Positions 31,219 to 39,426 of a stretch of 64,000 nt of DNA are shown piece by piece; position 1 is the first letter of the stretch, and the number at the start of each line of letters is the position of its first letter. The DNA is from Pelotomaculum schinkii. GTDB taxonomy: Bacteria; Bacillota; Desulfotomaculia; Desulfotomaculales; Pelotomaculaceae. The notes beneath the pieces are model-generated. The model searched no databases. It was not told where the DNA came from and saw nothing but the letters and a program-made list of their open reading frames with translations. The stretch spans positions 248,001 through 312,000 of the forward strand of contig NZ_QFGA01000004.1 in assembly GCF_004369205.1 (NCBI RefSeq). The letters run 5' to 3'. The position numbers and the translations under genes were made by a program.

Positions 31219-32256
31219 TCAAACCTCCGTTTGCAATGGCGCAAAACTGCCGGGACCGGAAACAGCGTCCCTTGCTCCCGGACCTGGTAATTCCTGCGAA
31301 AGGCCATCGTAGTCATCCTGATGAAGAAGAAACCAGGCGATGGTTTTCTCCAGCCCGGCCCGGAGCGGATGCCGGGGCTCCCACCCCAGCAAGCTCCCGG
31401 CCTTCCCAATATCGGCCACCCAGTGGGCTTTATCGGAGGCACGAGCGGGGTAAGCCCCCACCCGTACCTTGATCCGCCGTCCGGTCACGGCTTGAATCAG
31501 GTCAACGACTTCCTCGTTGCTCCATTGCTTTCCGGTCCCTATATTAATGATTTCACCGGTACAGATCCTTACCGCTCTCAGGGCAAGCAGGCAAGCTTCC
31601 ACCAGGTCTTCGACAAAAATAAAATCCCGCCGGAAGCCGGCGGCAGTCAAAGCCAGCTCATGGTCACCCAGTGCTGCCCTGATAGCTGTAGGAATAAGGC
31701 GTGACGGTGATTCCCAGGGGCCGTAGACTGAAAATGCCCTCAGCGCCACAACCGGCCGGCCGTTCGCTCTGGCATGCTGCTGGCAAAGCAGTGTCGCCGC
31801 AGCCTTGGCCGTACCATAGAAAGTTAGAGGCTCCGGGCAGTCCAATTCCCGCATGGGCCCGTGCTTCGCGCCGTATTCCGAAGAGCCCCCCAAATGAACA
31901 AAGAGCTGATAGTCCAAAGGCGCAGTTGCCTCTAAAAGGTTAAATGTACCAAGAATATTGGTTCTTAAAATCTCGTAGCGCTCCTGAAAAGCAGGAGATA
32001 CGCCCTGTGCCGCGAGATGATAAATAATTTCCGGGCTTGTTTCCAGCACTATTTTTTTCAGCCCTTCACGGTCAGTTATGTCTACTGCATGAAGGTATAA
32101 ATCAGGAAGTAGTTTTTCAATTCTCCACAAGTTTGAGTTCGGTCGGATAATTGCATGGACTTCAGCGCCGTACCGGAGCAGCGCCTGAACCAGATTGGCG
32201 CCAATAAACCCTGCCGCTCCGGTAACCAGTACGTGCCTGCCCTGTAGTTCATGCAT
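31219..32256 (-). CDS. NAD-dependent sugar epimerase/dehydratase (extended SDR)
   Basis: The 345-residue enzyme has the extended short-chain dehydrogenase signature: VTGAAGFIGANLVQALL (residues 11-27), YHLAAQGVSPAF, HLGGSSEYG and the catalytic FYGTAKAAA (Tyr-x3-Lys). These enzymes act on NDP-sugars as 4-epimerases or 4,6-dehydratases. It overlaps the upstream aldolase-like gene by 8 bases and lies 1 base before the GT2 gene. It likely supplies the sugar nucleotide of this pathway. Confidence 0.85.
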   Translation of the reverse strand: MHELQGRHVLVTGAAGFIGANLVQALLRYGAEVHAIIRPNSNLWRIEKLLPDLYLHAVDITDREGLKKIVLETSPEIIYHLAAQGVSPAFQERYEILRTNILGTFNLLEATAPLDYQLFVHLGGSSEYGAKHGPMRELDCPEPLTFYGTAKAAATLLCQQHARANGRPVVALRAFSVYGPWESPSRLIPTAIRAALGDHELALTAAGFRRDFIFVEDLVEACLLALRAVRICTGEIINIGTGKQWSNEEVVDLIQAVTGRRIKVRVGAYPARASDKAHWVADIGKAGSLLGWEPRHPLRAGLEKTIAWFLLHQDDYDGLSQELPGPGARDAVSGPGSFAPLQTEV

Positions 32257-33079
32257 AACAGAGGGGCTCCTTTCTGTCCCTGGACCGCGACATCACGCCG
32301 CGCCAGGCCCGGACCGCGTTTTCGAGAGCGTGCCGGTCCCGGGCCACGTCCTCAGGCGACCTCTGTTGTGCTTCTTTCAGCGCTCCAAGAAGGCGGTGAA
32401 TCTCGGCGGCCATATCACGCCCCCGGATATCCCTGTGAAAAGAGCGCCGTAAAAAACTGTAACGGCAGCCCAGCCTGGCCATTTCAGCAATGAGCAGGCG
32501 GCAGGGGATGGGGTGGCCGCGTTCCGGCAAGGTAAGCCCGCCAAAGCCGAATGGAACTGTGAAAAAAGGCCGGGTATTCTCAACCGTTCCATCAACCAGG
32601 GCAGTAAAGATATTTGGTGTTTTTCGCTCAATGGCCAGATCGTTTAAGCCGGCGTAGACCCGGGATAACGGCAGGCGGGCTAATTGTCCGGCAAGCTTAA
32701 GCGCGGCAACGGTCTCAACTAAAATACCCACTCCACAACGGCCTCCGGCCCAGTCCAGAACCATTTCAACTTCTTCCAACGTCCGGACCATGGGGAGCAG
32801 AATTTCATCTGCTCCAGCTTTAACAGCCTGCGCCACTTCTTCTGCTGTTGTCGTGCCGTAACCGTTTATCCGGCAAATGACCTTCGCTTCGGTGCAGGCC
32901 CGAACCCGTCGCAAGTCTTCAAGGGTATCATAATTAATTTGGGTATCGGCCAGAGCTTGTCGCTGTTCCTTGTTCAGGGATTCCCAGTCAACCATGATGC
33001 TGTCAATCCCTGCGGCAACCGCTTGCCGGATGAATACAGGATCGGTCGAAAAAAGCACCAGTTCAAACTTATCAGTCAT
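32249..33079 (-). CDS. HpcH/HpaI-family aldolase (citrate lyase beta-like)
   Basis: The 276-residue protein is a TIM barrel of the HpcH/HpaI group: DSIMVDWESLNKEQR, KVICRINGYGTTTAEEV, DEILLPMVRTLEEVE, VGILVETVAALKLAG with the metal-binding Glu, and RVYAGLNDLAIERK with the Asp. The family cleaves or forms C-C bonds with pyruvate or acyl-CoA. It is the first gene of a sugar operon, so a role in making an unusual (ulosonic or branched) sugar is possible. No clear promoter was identified, but the start has GGAGG upstream. Confidence 0.78.
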   Translation of the reverse strand: MTDKFELVLFSTDPVFIRQAVAAGIDSIMVDWESLNKEQRQALADTQINYDTLEDLRRVRACTEAKVICRINGYGTTTAEEVAQAVKAGADEILLPMVRTLEEVEMVLDWAGGRCGVGILVETVAALKLAGQLARLPLSRVYAGLNDLAIERKTPNIFTALVDGTVENTRPFFTVPFGFGGLTLPERGHPIPCRLLIAEMARLGCRYSFLRRSFHRDIRGRDMAAEIHRLLGALKEAQQRSPEDVARDRHALENAVRAWRGVMSRSRDRKEPLCYA

Positions 33080-33311
33080 ACTTACCTCCTCCCGTAGACA
33101 ACAACCAGCGACGAATCCCAGGGCCCACGGGTGAGCTTTCCAAGTTTTATTTCTAATACGTTACCTGCCTTCAGAAGACAGTGCCTTCCATAAAAAATGA
33201 AAAATCTTCATCCCGGTTTACAATATATGAATTTGTTCTGGCTTATGACAGATAGGTTTTGATGTATCTTTTTGCCAAATCATGCTTGGCCGCGAGTCCG
33301 CCGATATAAGA

Positions 33312-33340
33312 TTGACCTGGAAAATTTATTGTGATATACT
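33312..33340 (+). promoter_or_regulatory. sigma-A promoter of riboswitch transcript
   Basis: TTGACC (33312-33317), 17-base spacer, TATACT (33335-33340). It starts a leader of about 360 bases that contains the riboswitch and ends at the DapB-like gene. From 33080 to 33311 nothing else is recognised. Confidence 0.65.
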
Positions 33341-33404
33341 CACAACAGACAACCTTAGTATATTACATAAGTTGTCAGTATGTATTAAACTTAATATTAC
33401 TCCA

Positions 33405-33560
33405 TATTCGCTTAATTCTTCTTTAGGAGAAGCGGGGGAACCAATTTCCGGGGGTGAATCGATAGTCGGCCGGACTTCAACCGGTTGCCGGCATCGTAGG
33501 GCTACTCTTTCGGCCCGAATCCGTCAGCTAACTTCGTAGGCGTTGAAAGGGAGGAAACAG
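33405..33560 (+). ncRNA. cyclic-di-AMP riboswitch (ydaO/yuaA type)
   Basis: The leader contains the strongly conserved blocks of the ydaO element in order: GGGGGAACC (33434-33442), GGGGTGAATC, AGGGCTACTCTTTCGGCCCG and AATCCGTCAGCTAACTTCGT, then AGGCGTTGAAAGGGAG. c-di-AMP binding normally shuts expression by favouring a terminator. A hairpin follows at 33601 and then the DapB-like gene, so this is an OFF switch for it by family precedent. Outer helix ends are approximate. Confidence 0.9.
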
Positions 33561-33600
33561 GCGGTCTATAACCAGGCTTGGGCCTGCTTGACCTCTTTTA

Positions 33601-33633
33601 CCCCCGGAAGATATATGCCGGGGGCTTTGTGTT
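33601..33633 (+). terminator. expression-platform terminator of the riboswitch
   Basis: CCCCCGG (33601-33607) and CCGGGGG (33618-33624) form a GC-rich stem followed by CTTTGTGTT, a weak T-rich tract. It is located between aptamer and gene as expected for termination control. Confidence 0.7.
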
Positions 33634-33707
33634 CCTGGAATGGGGTGGCTAAATAATGGCTGCATGAAGCTGCGAGCAATCAGAATAAAAGTCAGGAGGT
33701 ATGCCGC

Positions 33708-34487
33708 TTGAAAATTACGATTGGGATGTTCGGCTTTGGCAGGACGGGGTCAGTGGTGGCCAAAGAGATCATAAAAGATGAAATCTGCGAGTTAAGCTGG
33801 GTATTGAGAAAATCAACAGCCATGGAAGGCAAATATGCAAGCCGCTTGTTAGGCTTTGATCATAATGAAGGAATGATCTATTCTATAGAAGATATAGATT
33901 CCGAAGCTTTTTATCAAGATAATCATGTGGATGTAATCATTGACTTTTCATCTGCCAGTGCGATTGAGAATTATGAACAAGCGGCCCAGTATGGAACTCG
34001 CATCGTGTCGGCTATCTCAAAATATGATAGATTTCATCTGGAGCAGTTAAAGGCGCTGGGCAAGCAAACGGCGGTGTTGTATTCTCCTAACATCACTCTG
34101 GGCATTAATTTCTTGATCGAGGCTTCTAAAGTACTGCAAAGGATCGCTCCCCACGCTGATATCGAAATTATCGAAGAGCATTTCCGTGATAAAAGGGATG
34201 TTTCTGGAACAGCTTTGAGGATTGCGGAAGACCTGGGTCTTGATAAAAGGCAACATGTGAATTCCATCCGCGTTGGGGGGATAGTCGGTAAACATGAAGT
34301 GATTTTTGGCCTTCCCAATCAGACCATACGGATAGTACATGAATCATTAAATAGGGCGGCTTTTGGACAAGGAGCTATTTATGCTGCCAAATGGTTGATG
34401 GGTAAAGACAAAGGTATCTACACTATGGAGGAAGCTGTGGCCTTGAACTTTGTCAATAATACCCATGTTTTTGAAGTTGATGAGTAA
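33708..34487 (+). CDS. DapB-like dihydrodipicolinate reductase family protein
   Basis: The 259-residue protein has a Rossmann NAD(P) motif (GMFGFGRTGSVVAKEI, residues 5-20) and the DapB substrate domain: IDFSSASAIENYEQA, SPNITLGINFLIEASKVL, and IIEEHFRDKRDVSGTALRIA. The last keeps the catalytic His and Lys of the DapB HHxxKxDAPSGTA motif but lacks the Pro and is one residue shorter. DapB makes tetrahydrodipicolinate for lysine and diaminopimelate. TTG 33708 has AGGAGGT upstream. Being under a c-di-AMP riboswitch ties it to cell-wall supply. It may be the main DapB or a paralogue with changed substrate. Confidence 0.8.
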   Translation: MKITIGMFGFGRTGSVVAKEIIKDEICELSWVLRKSTAMEGKYASRLLGFDHNEGMIYSIEDIDSEAFYQDNHVDVIIDFSSASAIENYEQAAQYGTRIVSAISKYDRFHLEQLKALGKQTAVLYSPNITLGINFLIEASKVLQRIAPHADIEIIEEHFRDKRDVSGTALRIAEDLGLDKRQHVNSIRVGGIVGKHEVIFGLPNQTIRIVHESLNRAAFGQGAIYAAKWLMGKDKGIYTMEEAVALNFVNNTHVFEVDE

Positions 34488-34672
34488 CTTGTTGGATTAT
34501 AACAGAGTTCATTCCAACGGGGCGCGCATGCACTCCAATAGGATCGGTGCCGATACAGTTTTGACTTAAACTTATTTTCATTGCATAACATACAAAAACA
34601 TTTTAAAATATTATTTAGAAAGAATGATAAGTCTCCAGTTGTTCATATTACTTTGAAGGAGAGGCATGAATT

Positions 34673-35110
34673 ATGTTTAAAAAAATACTCGTACCGGTTG
34701 ACGGCTCAAAATTTTCGGATCTGGCTATTGAAAAAGCAAAAGAAATAGCAGGCGCATTCGGCAGTGAAATTATGATATTAAATGTATTGGAAGTCTCTAA
34801 AATTGATTATCCGTCTAATCCTTATAAATTTTCACCGGAACTTATCGAAAATTATCAAAAAGAAAGCAGGATAATATCCAGCAAAATTTTAAACGAAGCC
34901 CAAAACATGCTTGAGGATATGTCGAATAAGGTCAGCATCCATTCGGTTGAGGGGAATCCTTCTGAAGAGATTGTCAATTATGTAAATTCTCATGATATTG
35001 ATCTTGTGATCATGGGATCCAGCGGAATGAGCGGCGTGCTTAATTTATTAGGCAGTGTAACCCGCAAAGTTACGCTTGGTATTGAAAAACCAATTTTGAT
35101 CGTAAGGTAA
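34673..35110 (+). CDS. universal stress protein (UspA family)
   Basis: The 145-residue protein has a complete UspA fold: FKKILVPVDGSKFSDLAIEK at the N-terminus and the ATP-binding GSSGMSGVLNLLGSVTRKV (G-2x-G-9x-G-S/T pattern) at the C-terminus, ending in PILIVR. Members bind ATP and protect under stress. GAAGGAGAGG precedes the ATG. It is monocistronic, closed by a strong terminator. Confidence 0.92.
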   Translation: MFKKILVPVDGSKFSDLAIEKAKEIAGAFGSEIMILNVLEVSKIDYPSNPYKFSPELIENYQKESRIISSKILNEAQNMLEDMSNKVSIHSVEGNPSEEIVNYVNSHDIDLVIMGSSGMSGVLNLLGSVTRKVTLGIEKPILIVR

Positions 35111-35132
35111 AATTAATTTGCAAATACTGTGT

Positions 35133-35179
35133 AAAAGGGGCATTTCGATTCAAATTATTTAAATCGAAATGCCCCTTTT
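35133..35179 (+). terminator. 18-bp perfect hairpin, bidirectional terminator
   Basis: AAAAGGGGCATTTCGATT (35133-35150) pairs with AATCGAAATGCCCCTTTT (35162-35179). A- and T-runs flank the stem on both sides, so it can terminate from either direction. Confidence 0.88.
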
Positions 35180-35359
35180 CAATGTGTATTCTTAAAGTTT
35201 GCTATCATATTATGCGGAAAGCGGATCATTGTCTAGAGAGCAGGGGGGTTGCCGCCCGAGCTGCATTAATGTCTGAGTTTATTATGAAATTCGACCCAAC
35301 CGGCAGGCCATGCGGTTTGCCTGGGCTCTGCCGGTTGCCTGGTTGATCTGTTCGGGCAA

Positions 35360-35872
35360 CTACCTGTTTAATCCGTGTCCGAAGCCCATACCCTCGCCGT
35401 TTTTCATTGAACCATTTCCGTTACCCTTGCCATTCGCATTGCCCATACCACTTCCATCGCAAACACCGGTTCCGTTACCAATACCTTTGCCCTGTCCAAA
35501 GCCTGCGCCGTAATTCTTGCCCATTCCGGCATTGCCGTTTCCGTTACAGGCAGCCTGGCGGTTCTGTAGATTGTTATAAATGTTGTCTGCCTGTTCCTGT
35601 GTAAGCCTGCCGTCCTCTACTCGCTGGTCAAGCATGATTTTCTTTTGCTCAAGCATTTGTGTTTTAAACTCATCCAGTTTGCCTGCTTCATTTGCTATTG
35701 TGCCGTAGGTCTTTCCTGCGGCACGCTCATTGTAAAGCTCCGAAACTGTTTTACCTGTCAATTCGGCTGTTATTTCTGCCGGTGTTTTTGCTGTTGCCGC
35801 ATAGGCGGCGCCTGCCGCGCCCAGAACCCCTGCGACTGTTGCCACCACAAGCAGTTTCCTGAAGTTGATCAT
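35360..35872 (-). CDS. secreted DUF2680 protein with Gly/Asn-rich tail
   Basis: The 170-residue protein has a signal peptide (FRKLLVVATVAGVLGAAGAA, cleavage after AYA near residue 25) and then a DUF2680-like helical region: AEITAELTGKTVSELYNERA, GTIANEAGKLDEFK, RLTQEQADNIYNNLQNRQ. A low-complexity tail follows from residue 110 rich in Gly, Asn, Met and Lys. DUF2680 proteins are small exported proteins of unknown role, often beside two-component systems, as here. The tail is encoded by a degenerate GGNGN-type tandem repeat. Confidence 0.82.
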   Translation of the reverse strand: MINFRKLLVVATVAGVLGAAGAAYAATAKTPAEITAELTGKTVSELYNERAAGKTYGTIANEAGKLDEFKTQMLEQKKIMLDQRVEDGRLTQEQADNIYNNLQNRQAACNGNGNAGMGKNYGAGFGQGKGIGNGTGVCDGSGMGNANGKGNGNGSMKNGEGMGFGHGLNR

Positions 35873-35984
35873 GAAATCACGCTCCTTATCTTTTTTTTGC
35901 AGCTTGTATTTTTATTATAAGGAACAATTGTGATAGAAGTATGTTAGAAGACTGAAAGAACGGTGATAGTCTTGAAAAAGAATA

Positions 35985-37376
35985 TCATTTTTGAAGCTCA
36001 AACCAGAAGGTTGTGCCGGCCCCCTTTTTGCTTTCCACTCCATAAGGCGCCTGGTGCGCTTCCAGTACGCTCTTGACGATGGCGAGTCCCAGTCCTGTGC
36101 CAAGGACGTTTTTACCGGCAGTCTTTTTAGCTTTATAGTACCTGTCCCAAATATGGGGAAGATCCTCTTCCGCTATACCGCTACCCGTGTCCGTAACCTC
36201 GACACGGACAACTTGCAAGTGGTCAATCACCTTGACTGTAACAGTCCCGCCCGGGGGTGTATGCTTGATGCCATTATTGATCAGGTTGTAAAATACCTGC
36301 TCAATTCTTTTTTCATCCGCTTCCACAAGCGCATGTTTTGAATCTTGCAGTATGATTTGCACACCAGTTTTCTCGCTTATAACATCATATCGTTTTATAA
36401 CCGTGTCAAGCACATCCTTTATTGGGAAACGGCTTTTATTAAGACGGGCATAGCCCGCCTGGAGCTGGGAAAGGTTTAGGATGTCGTCTACAATTTCACT
36501 GAGGCGTTCTGTCTCTTCAATGATCATGCCAAGCTGTTTTTCGCGTTTTTCCGGAGCATTTCCGCTGACGTCCCGGATGGTTTCAGCATACCCTCTGATA
36601 ATGCTTAAAGGCGTGCGGAGTTCGTGGGAGATGTTGGAAATTAAATCTTTTCTAAGTTGTTCAATTTTGGCTAACTGTTGTCCCAGGTAATTGATGGTTT
36701 CTGCCAGTTTGCCGATTTCATCCTGTTTGTTCGATTTTATTCTTGCTGAAAAATCGCCTGAAGCCATTGTTTCAGACACTTTTTTGATTTCCAGTATGGG
36801 CCGGGTAAAGCTTCGGGAGAGGAAGAAGGAGAGCAGCAGGGCAGCAGTCAAAAGGACCAGGGTGATATAAAACAGCTGCCATTTTAAGATCAAGGCAGTG
36901 TCTTCAACAGGAGCCAGTGGCATATTGATCAACATCACGGCGGACAATGCCCCGGATTGTTTGACCGGCAGGCCCAAGAGCATAAATTCATAGCCGAAAC
37001 GTGGGTGAGTCAGTGGAATGGTGACCTCCTTGCCGCTCAAAACGGCCTGAAAAGCTTCCGCCCTGGCAATGTTTCTTTGCATGGGTATGTGCATGCTTGT
37101 TGAATCCGTGGTATAGATGGAGTTTCTGTCCAGATCCAGCAACTCGATATTCAGGTTGTTATTAAAAGCAAAAGCATCCAGCTTATCCTTGAATTCGGCC
37201 CTGCTCCCGTCATAAAGCAATTTGGCAATGGAAGCGCCTTGATTTTTGACATCCGATATGCGCATGCGGGTATAAAAGCTTTCCAGAAATACAATTTGGA
37301 AAAGCCATAAAAGTATCAATACCATCATTACAAGCGCCATCATCCCGGCCCAAAGCTTAAAGCCGATGCTTTTCAT
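35985..37376 (-). CDS. sensor histidine kinase (PhoR/ResE type)
   Basis: The 463-residue kinase has a membrane helix at about 12-32, an external sensing domain of about 130 residues, a second helix (about 165-188), HAMP, then HisKA with phospho-acceptor His in ISHELRTPLSIIRGYAE. The ATPase domain has N box VFYNLINNGIKHTPPGG, G1 VTDTGSGIAEEDLPHIWDRY and G2 GTGLGLAIVKSVLEAH. It overlaps the response-regulator gene by 4 bases, so the two form a pair. The signal is unknown; the neighbouring exported DUF2680 protein may be part of its regulon. Confidence 0.92.
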   Translation of the reverse strand: MKSIGFKLWAGMMALVMMVLILLWLFQIVFLESFYTRMRISDVKNQGASIAKLLYDGSRAEFKDKLDAFAFNNNLNIELLDLDRNSIYTTDSTSMHIPMQRNIARAEAFQAVLSGKEVTIPLTHPRFGYEFMLLGLPVKQSGALSAVMLINMPLAPVEDTALILKWQLFYITLVLLTAALLLSFFLSRSFTRPILEIKKVSETMASGDFSARIKSNKQDEIGKLAETINYLGQQLAKIEQLRKDLISNISHELRTPLSIIRGYAETIRDVSGNAPEKREKQLGMIIEETERLSEIVDDILNLSQLQAGYARLNKSRFPIKDVLDTVIKRYDVISEKTGVQIILQDSKHALVEADEKRIEQVFYNLINNGIKHTPPGGTVTVKVIDHLQVVRVEVTDTGSGIAEEDLPHIWDRYYKAKKTAGKNVLGTGLGLAIVKSVLEAHQAPYGVESKKGAGTTFWFELQK

Positions 37377-38065
37377 TTTTTGACTCCCGCTTCAAATTTG
37401 TAACCGGTCCCCCAGACGGTAACGATGAATTTCCTGTAGTCTTTTAGGCTTTCCCTCAGCATTTTAACATGGGTATCCACGGTCCTGTCATTGCCCGCAA
37501 AATCATAGCCCCATACCTTTTCAAGAAGCTGTTCCCTGGAAAATACCCTGTTGGGGTTCCTGATAAAAAAATTGAGCAGCTCATACTCTTTTGGCGTAAG
37601 GTCAATAATATTACCATCCACATAGACATTGCGCGCAGCAAACTCTACCACCAGGCCTTCAAAGATAGCTTTATTCTCCGGCGCCGCCTCCGGTAATGGT
37701 GAAACGCTTCTTCTGATAATGGCTTTCATGCGGGCCAGCAGTTCTTTTGGGCTGAATGGCTTTACAATGTAATCGTCCACTCCCAGTTCGAAGCCAAAAA
37801 GCTTATCGTATTCCTCACCCCTTGCTGTCAGCATGATCACAGGCACATTGGAGGTTTTTCTGATTTCCGTGCACACGCTCCAGCCATCCATTCTGGGCAT
37901 CATAATATCAAGCACAATAAGGGAATACTTGTTTTGTTTGAACAGCGCCAAAGCCTCAACTCCGTCTGATGCCTCGTCAACCGAATATCCCTCAAGGCTG
38001 ATATACTCCTTGATCATATCCCGGATGCGTTCTTCATCGTCAACAATCAGTATCCTTGCCTTATG
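37373..38065 (-). CDS. OmpR/PhoB-family response regulator
   Basis: The 230-residue protein has a receiver domain (ILIVDDEERIRDMI acidic pocket, phospho-Asp in LIVLDIMMPRMDGWS, Lys in VKPFSPKEL) and a winged-helix DNA-binding domain (IDLTPKEYELLNFFIRNPNR, then FSREQLLEKVWGYDFAGNDR and TVWGTGYKFE). I choose GTG 38065, which has AGAGGTG 7 bases upstream; the frame to 38107 adds residues with no family match. It is the first gene of the two-component operon. Confidence 0.92.
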   Translation of the reverse strand, partial: HKARILIVDDEERIRDMIKEYISLEGYSVDEASDGVEALALFKQNKYSLIVLDIMMPRMDGWSVCTEIRKTSNVPVIMLTARGEEYDKLFGFELGVDDYIVKPFSPKELLARMKAIIRRSVSPLPEAAPENKAIFEGLVVEFAARNVYVDGNIIDLTPKEYELLNFFIRNPNRVFSREQLLEKVWGYDFAGNDRTVDTHVKMLRESLKDYRKFIVTVWGTGYKFEAGVKK

Positions 38066-38269
38066 CACAAAAAAACACCTCTTAACAAAAGATACAACCC
38101 TTAACATATATTAATTCTGCTTCAAATATTCAAAAACAAGAAAATCTCTAACCGGGGTAATGTAAAAAAAAGTTGCTTTTCTAATGTTATTTAAAGGTTT
38201 AACAGCTATAATAATGGAAGCTCCAAAATCTTATGTTTTATACCTGCTACAAACATTGGAGGATCCGGC

Positions 38270-39400
38270 ATGAAGACGAAGCGGGAACGCAAGATTCTTA
38301 TTTTATACGCCAGTTATGGCGACGGGCATGTACAGGTTTCCAAAGCATTGCAGCAGCGTTTTTTGGAGAGAGGGCTCCACAATGTGCTGATGTTAGATTT
38401 GTACGCTAACGCGCATCCCCTGATGGATGCGGTTACGCGTTTTGCTTATCTGATGAGTTGTTCTTTTTGCCCCAAGCTTTATGGTTGGAGTTACTATCTT
38501 ACGCAAAACATGCAGCATAAATGGACACCGGTAAACTTTTTAAACACCTTTGGTATCGGCGCCTTAAGAGAGATCATCCGAGTAGAAAGGCCTGACGCTG
38601 TTATCAATACATTTCCCATGGCGGTCATGGCGGAGCTACGCAAGCAAACTGGACTCCAAATTCCCATTTTTACGGTATTAACTGATTTTGTCCTCCATGA
38701 CCGGTGGATTCATCAGGAGATCGATCATTATTTTGTGGCAAACGAAGAATTAAAAACAGCCATTATTAACAAAGGAATACCGGCCGAACGCGTCAAAGTC
38801 AGTGGAATTCCCTTAAGAAAGGCGTTCTGTCAAACGTACAACAAAAATCAATTATTCCTGCGCTACGGGCTGGAGCCTTCAAAAAAGATCGTTTTAATTA
38901 TGGCCGGCGCATACGGCGTAATGCGGAACTTGAAAAAAATATGCCGGGCACTGTTGGATTTGGAAGATATTCAGATTTTATTGGTTTGCGGGAAAAATCA
39001 AGCATTGAAAGAAAGAATTGAAGCCAGCTTTGCTCAGAAGCCTAATATCTATATTTTTGGCTTTGTTGAACATATTCAAGAACTGATGTCTATATCTTCT
39101 TGTATGATCACAAAAGCAGGGGGTATTACACTCTCAGAGGCGCTGTCATTGCAGCTGCCGGTAATTGTTTTTCGTCCCTTGCCGGGACAGGAGAAGGAAA
39201 ACGCTTATTTTCTGGCAAATAAAGGGGCTGCAAAGATTGCCTGTAAAATAGAAGAACTGGTCCAGCATCTTGAGCAGATTTTGTATGAAAGACAGCAGGT
39301 GAGCCAAATGAAAAAGGCTATTTATGCGCTTCAGAGAAAGGACGCCTCTGAAGCGATTGTGCTTGATATTTTAAACGAGCTTGATGGCGCGGGCGTTTAG
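38270..39400 (+). CDS. UgtP/MGDG-synthase-type glycosyltransferase (GT28)
   Basis: The 376-residue enzyme has the MGDG synthase N-terminal domain (ILILYASYGDGHVQVSKALQ, acceptor-side glycine-His motif) and the GT28 C-terminal donor site (TKAGGITLSEALSLQLPVIV, then PLPGQEKENAYFL). UgtP-like proteins add glucose or galactose to diacylglycerol, making membrane glycolipids and lipoteichoic-acid anchors; some sporulating Clostridia carry several. GGAGGAT precedes the ATG. It appears monocistronic, convergent with nrdJ. Confidence 0.85.
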   Translation: MKTKRERKILILYASYGDGHVQVSKALQQRFLERGLHNVLMLDLYANAHPLMDAVTRFAYLMSCSFCPKLYGWSYYLTQNMQHKWTPVNFLNTFGIGALREIIRVERPDAVINTFPMAVMAELRKQTGLQIPIFTVLTDFVLHDRWIHQEIDHYFVANEELKTAIINKGIPAERVKVSGIPLRKAFCQTYNKNQLFLRYGLEPSKKIVLIMAGAYGVMRNLKKICRALLDLEDIQILLVCGKNQALKERIEASFAQKPNIYIFGFVEHIQELMSISSCMITKAGGITLSEALSLQLPVIVFRPLPGQEKENAYFLANKGAAKIACKIEELVQHLEQILYERQQVSQMKKAIYALQRKDASEAIVLDILNELDGAGV

Positions 39401-39426
39401 GCGCCCGCGCCATGCGTCCGGCAATG

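Noticed and set aside
35310-35513. Plus-strand Pro-rich frame
   Set aside because: It is the antisense shadow of the Gly/Asn-rich tail of the DUF2680 protein.
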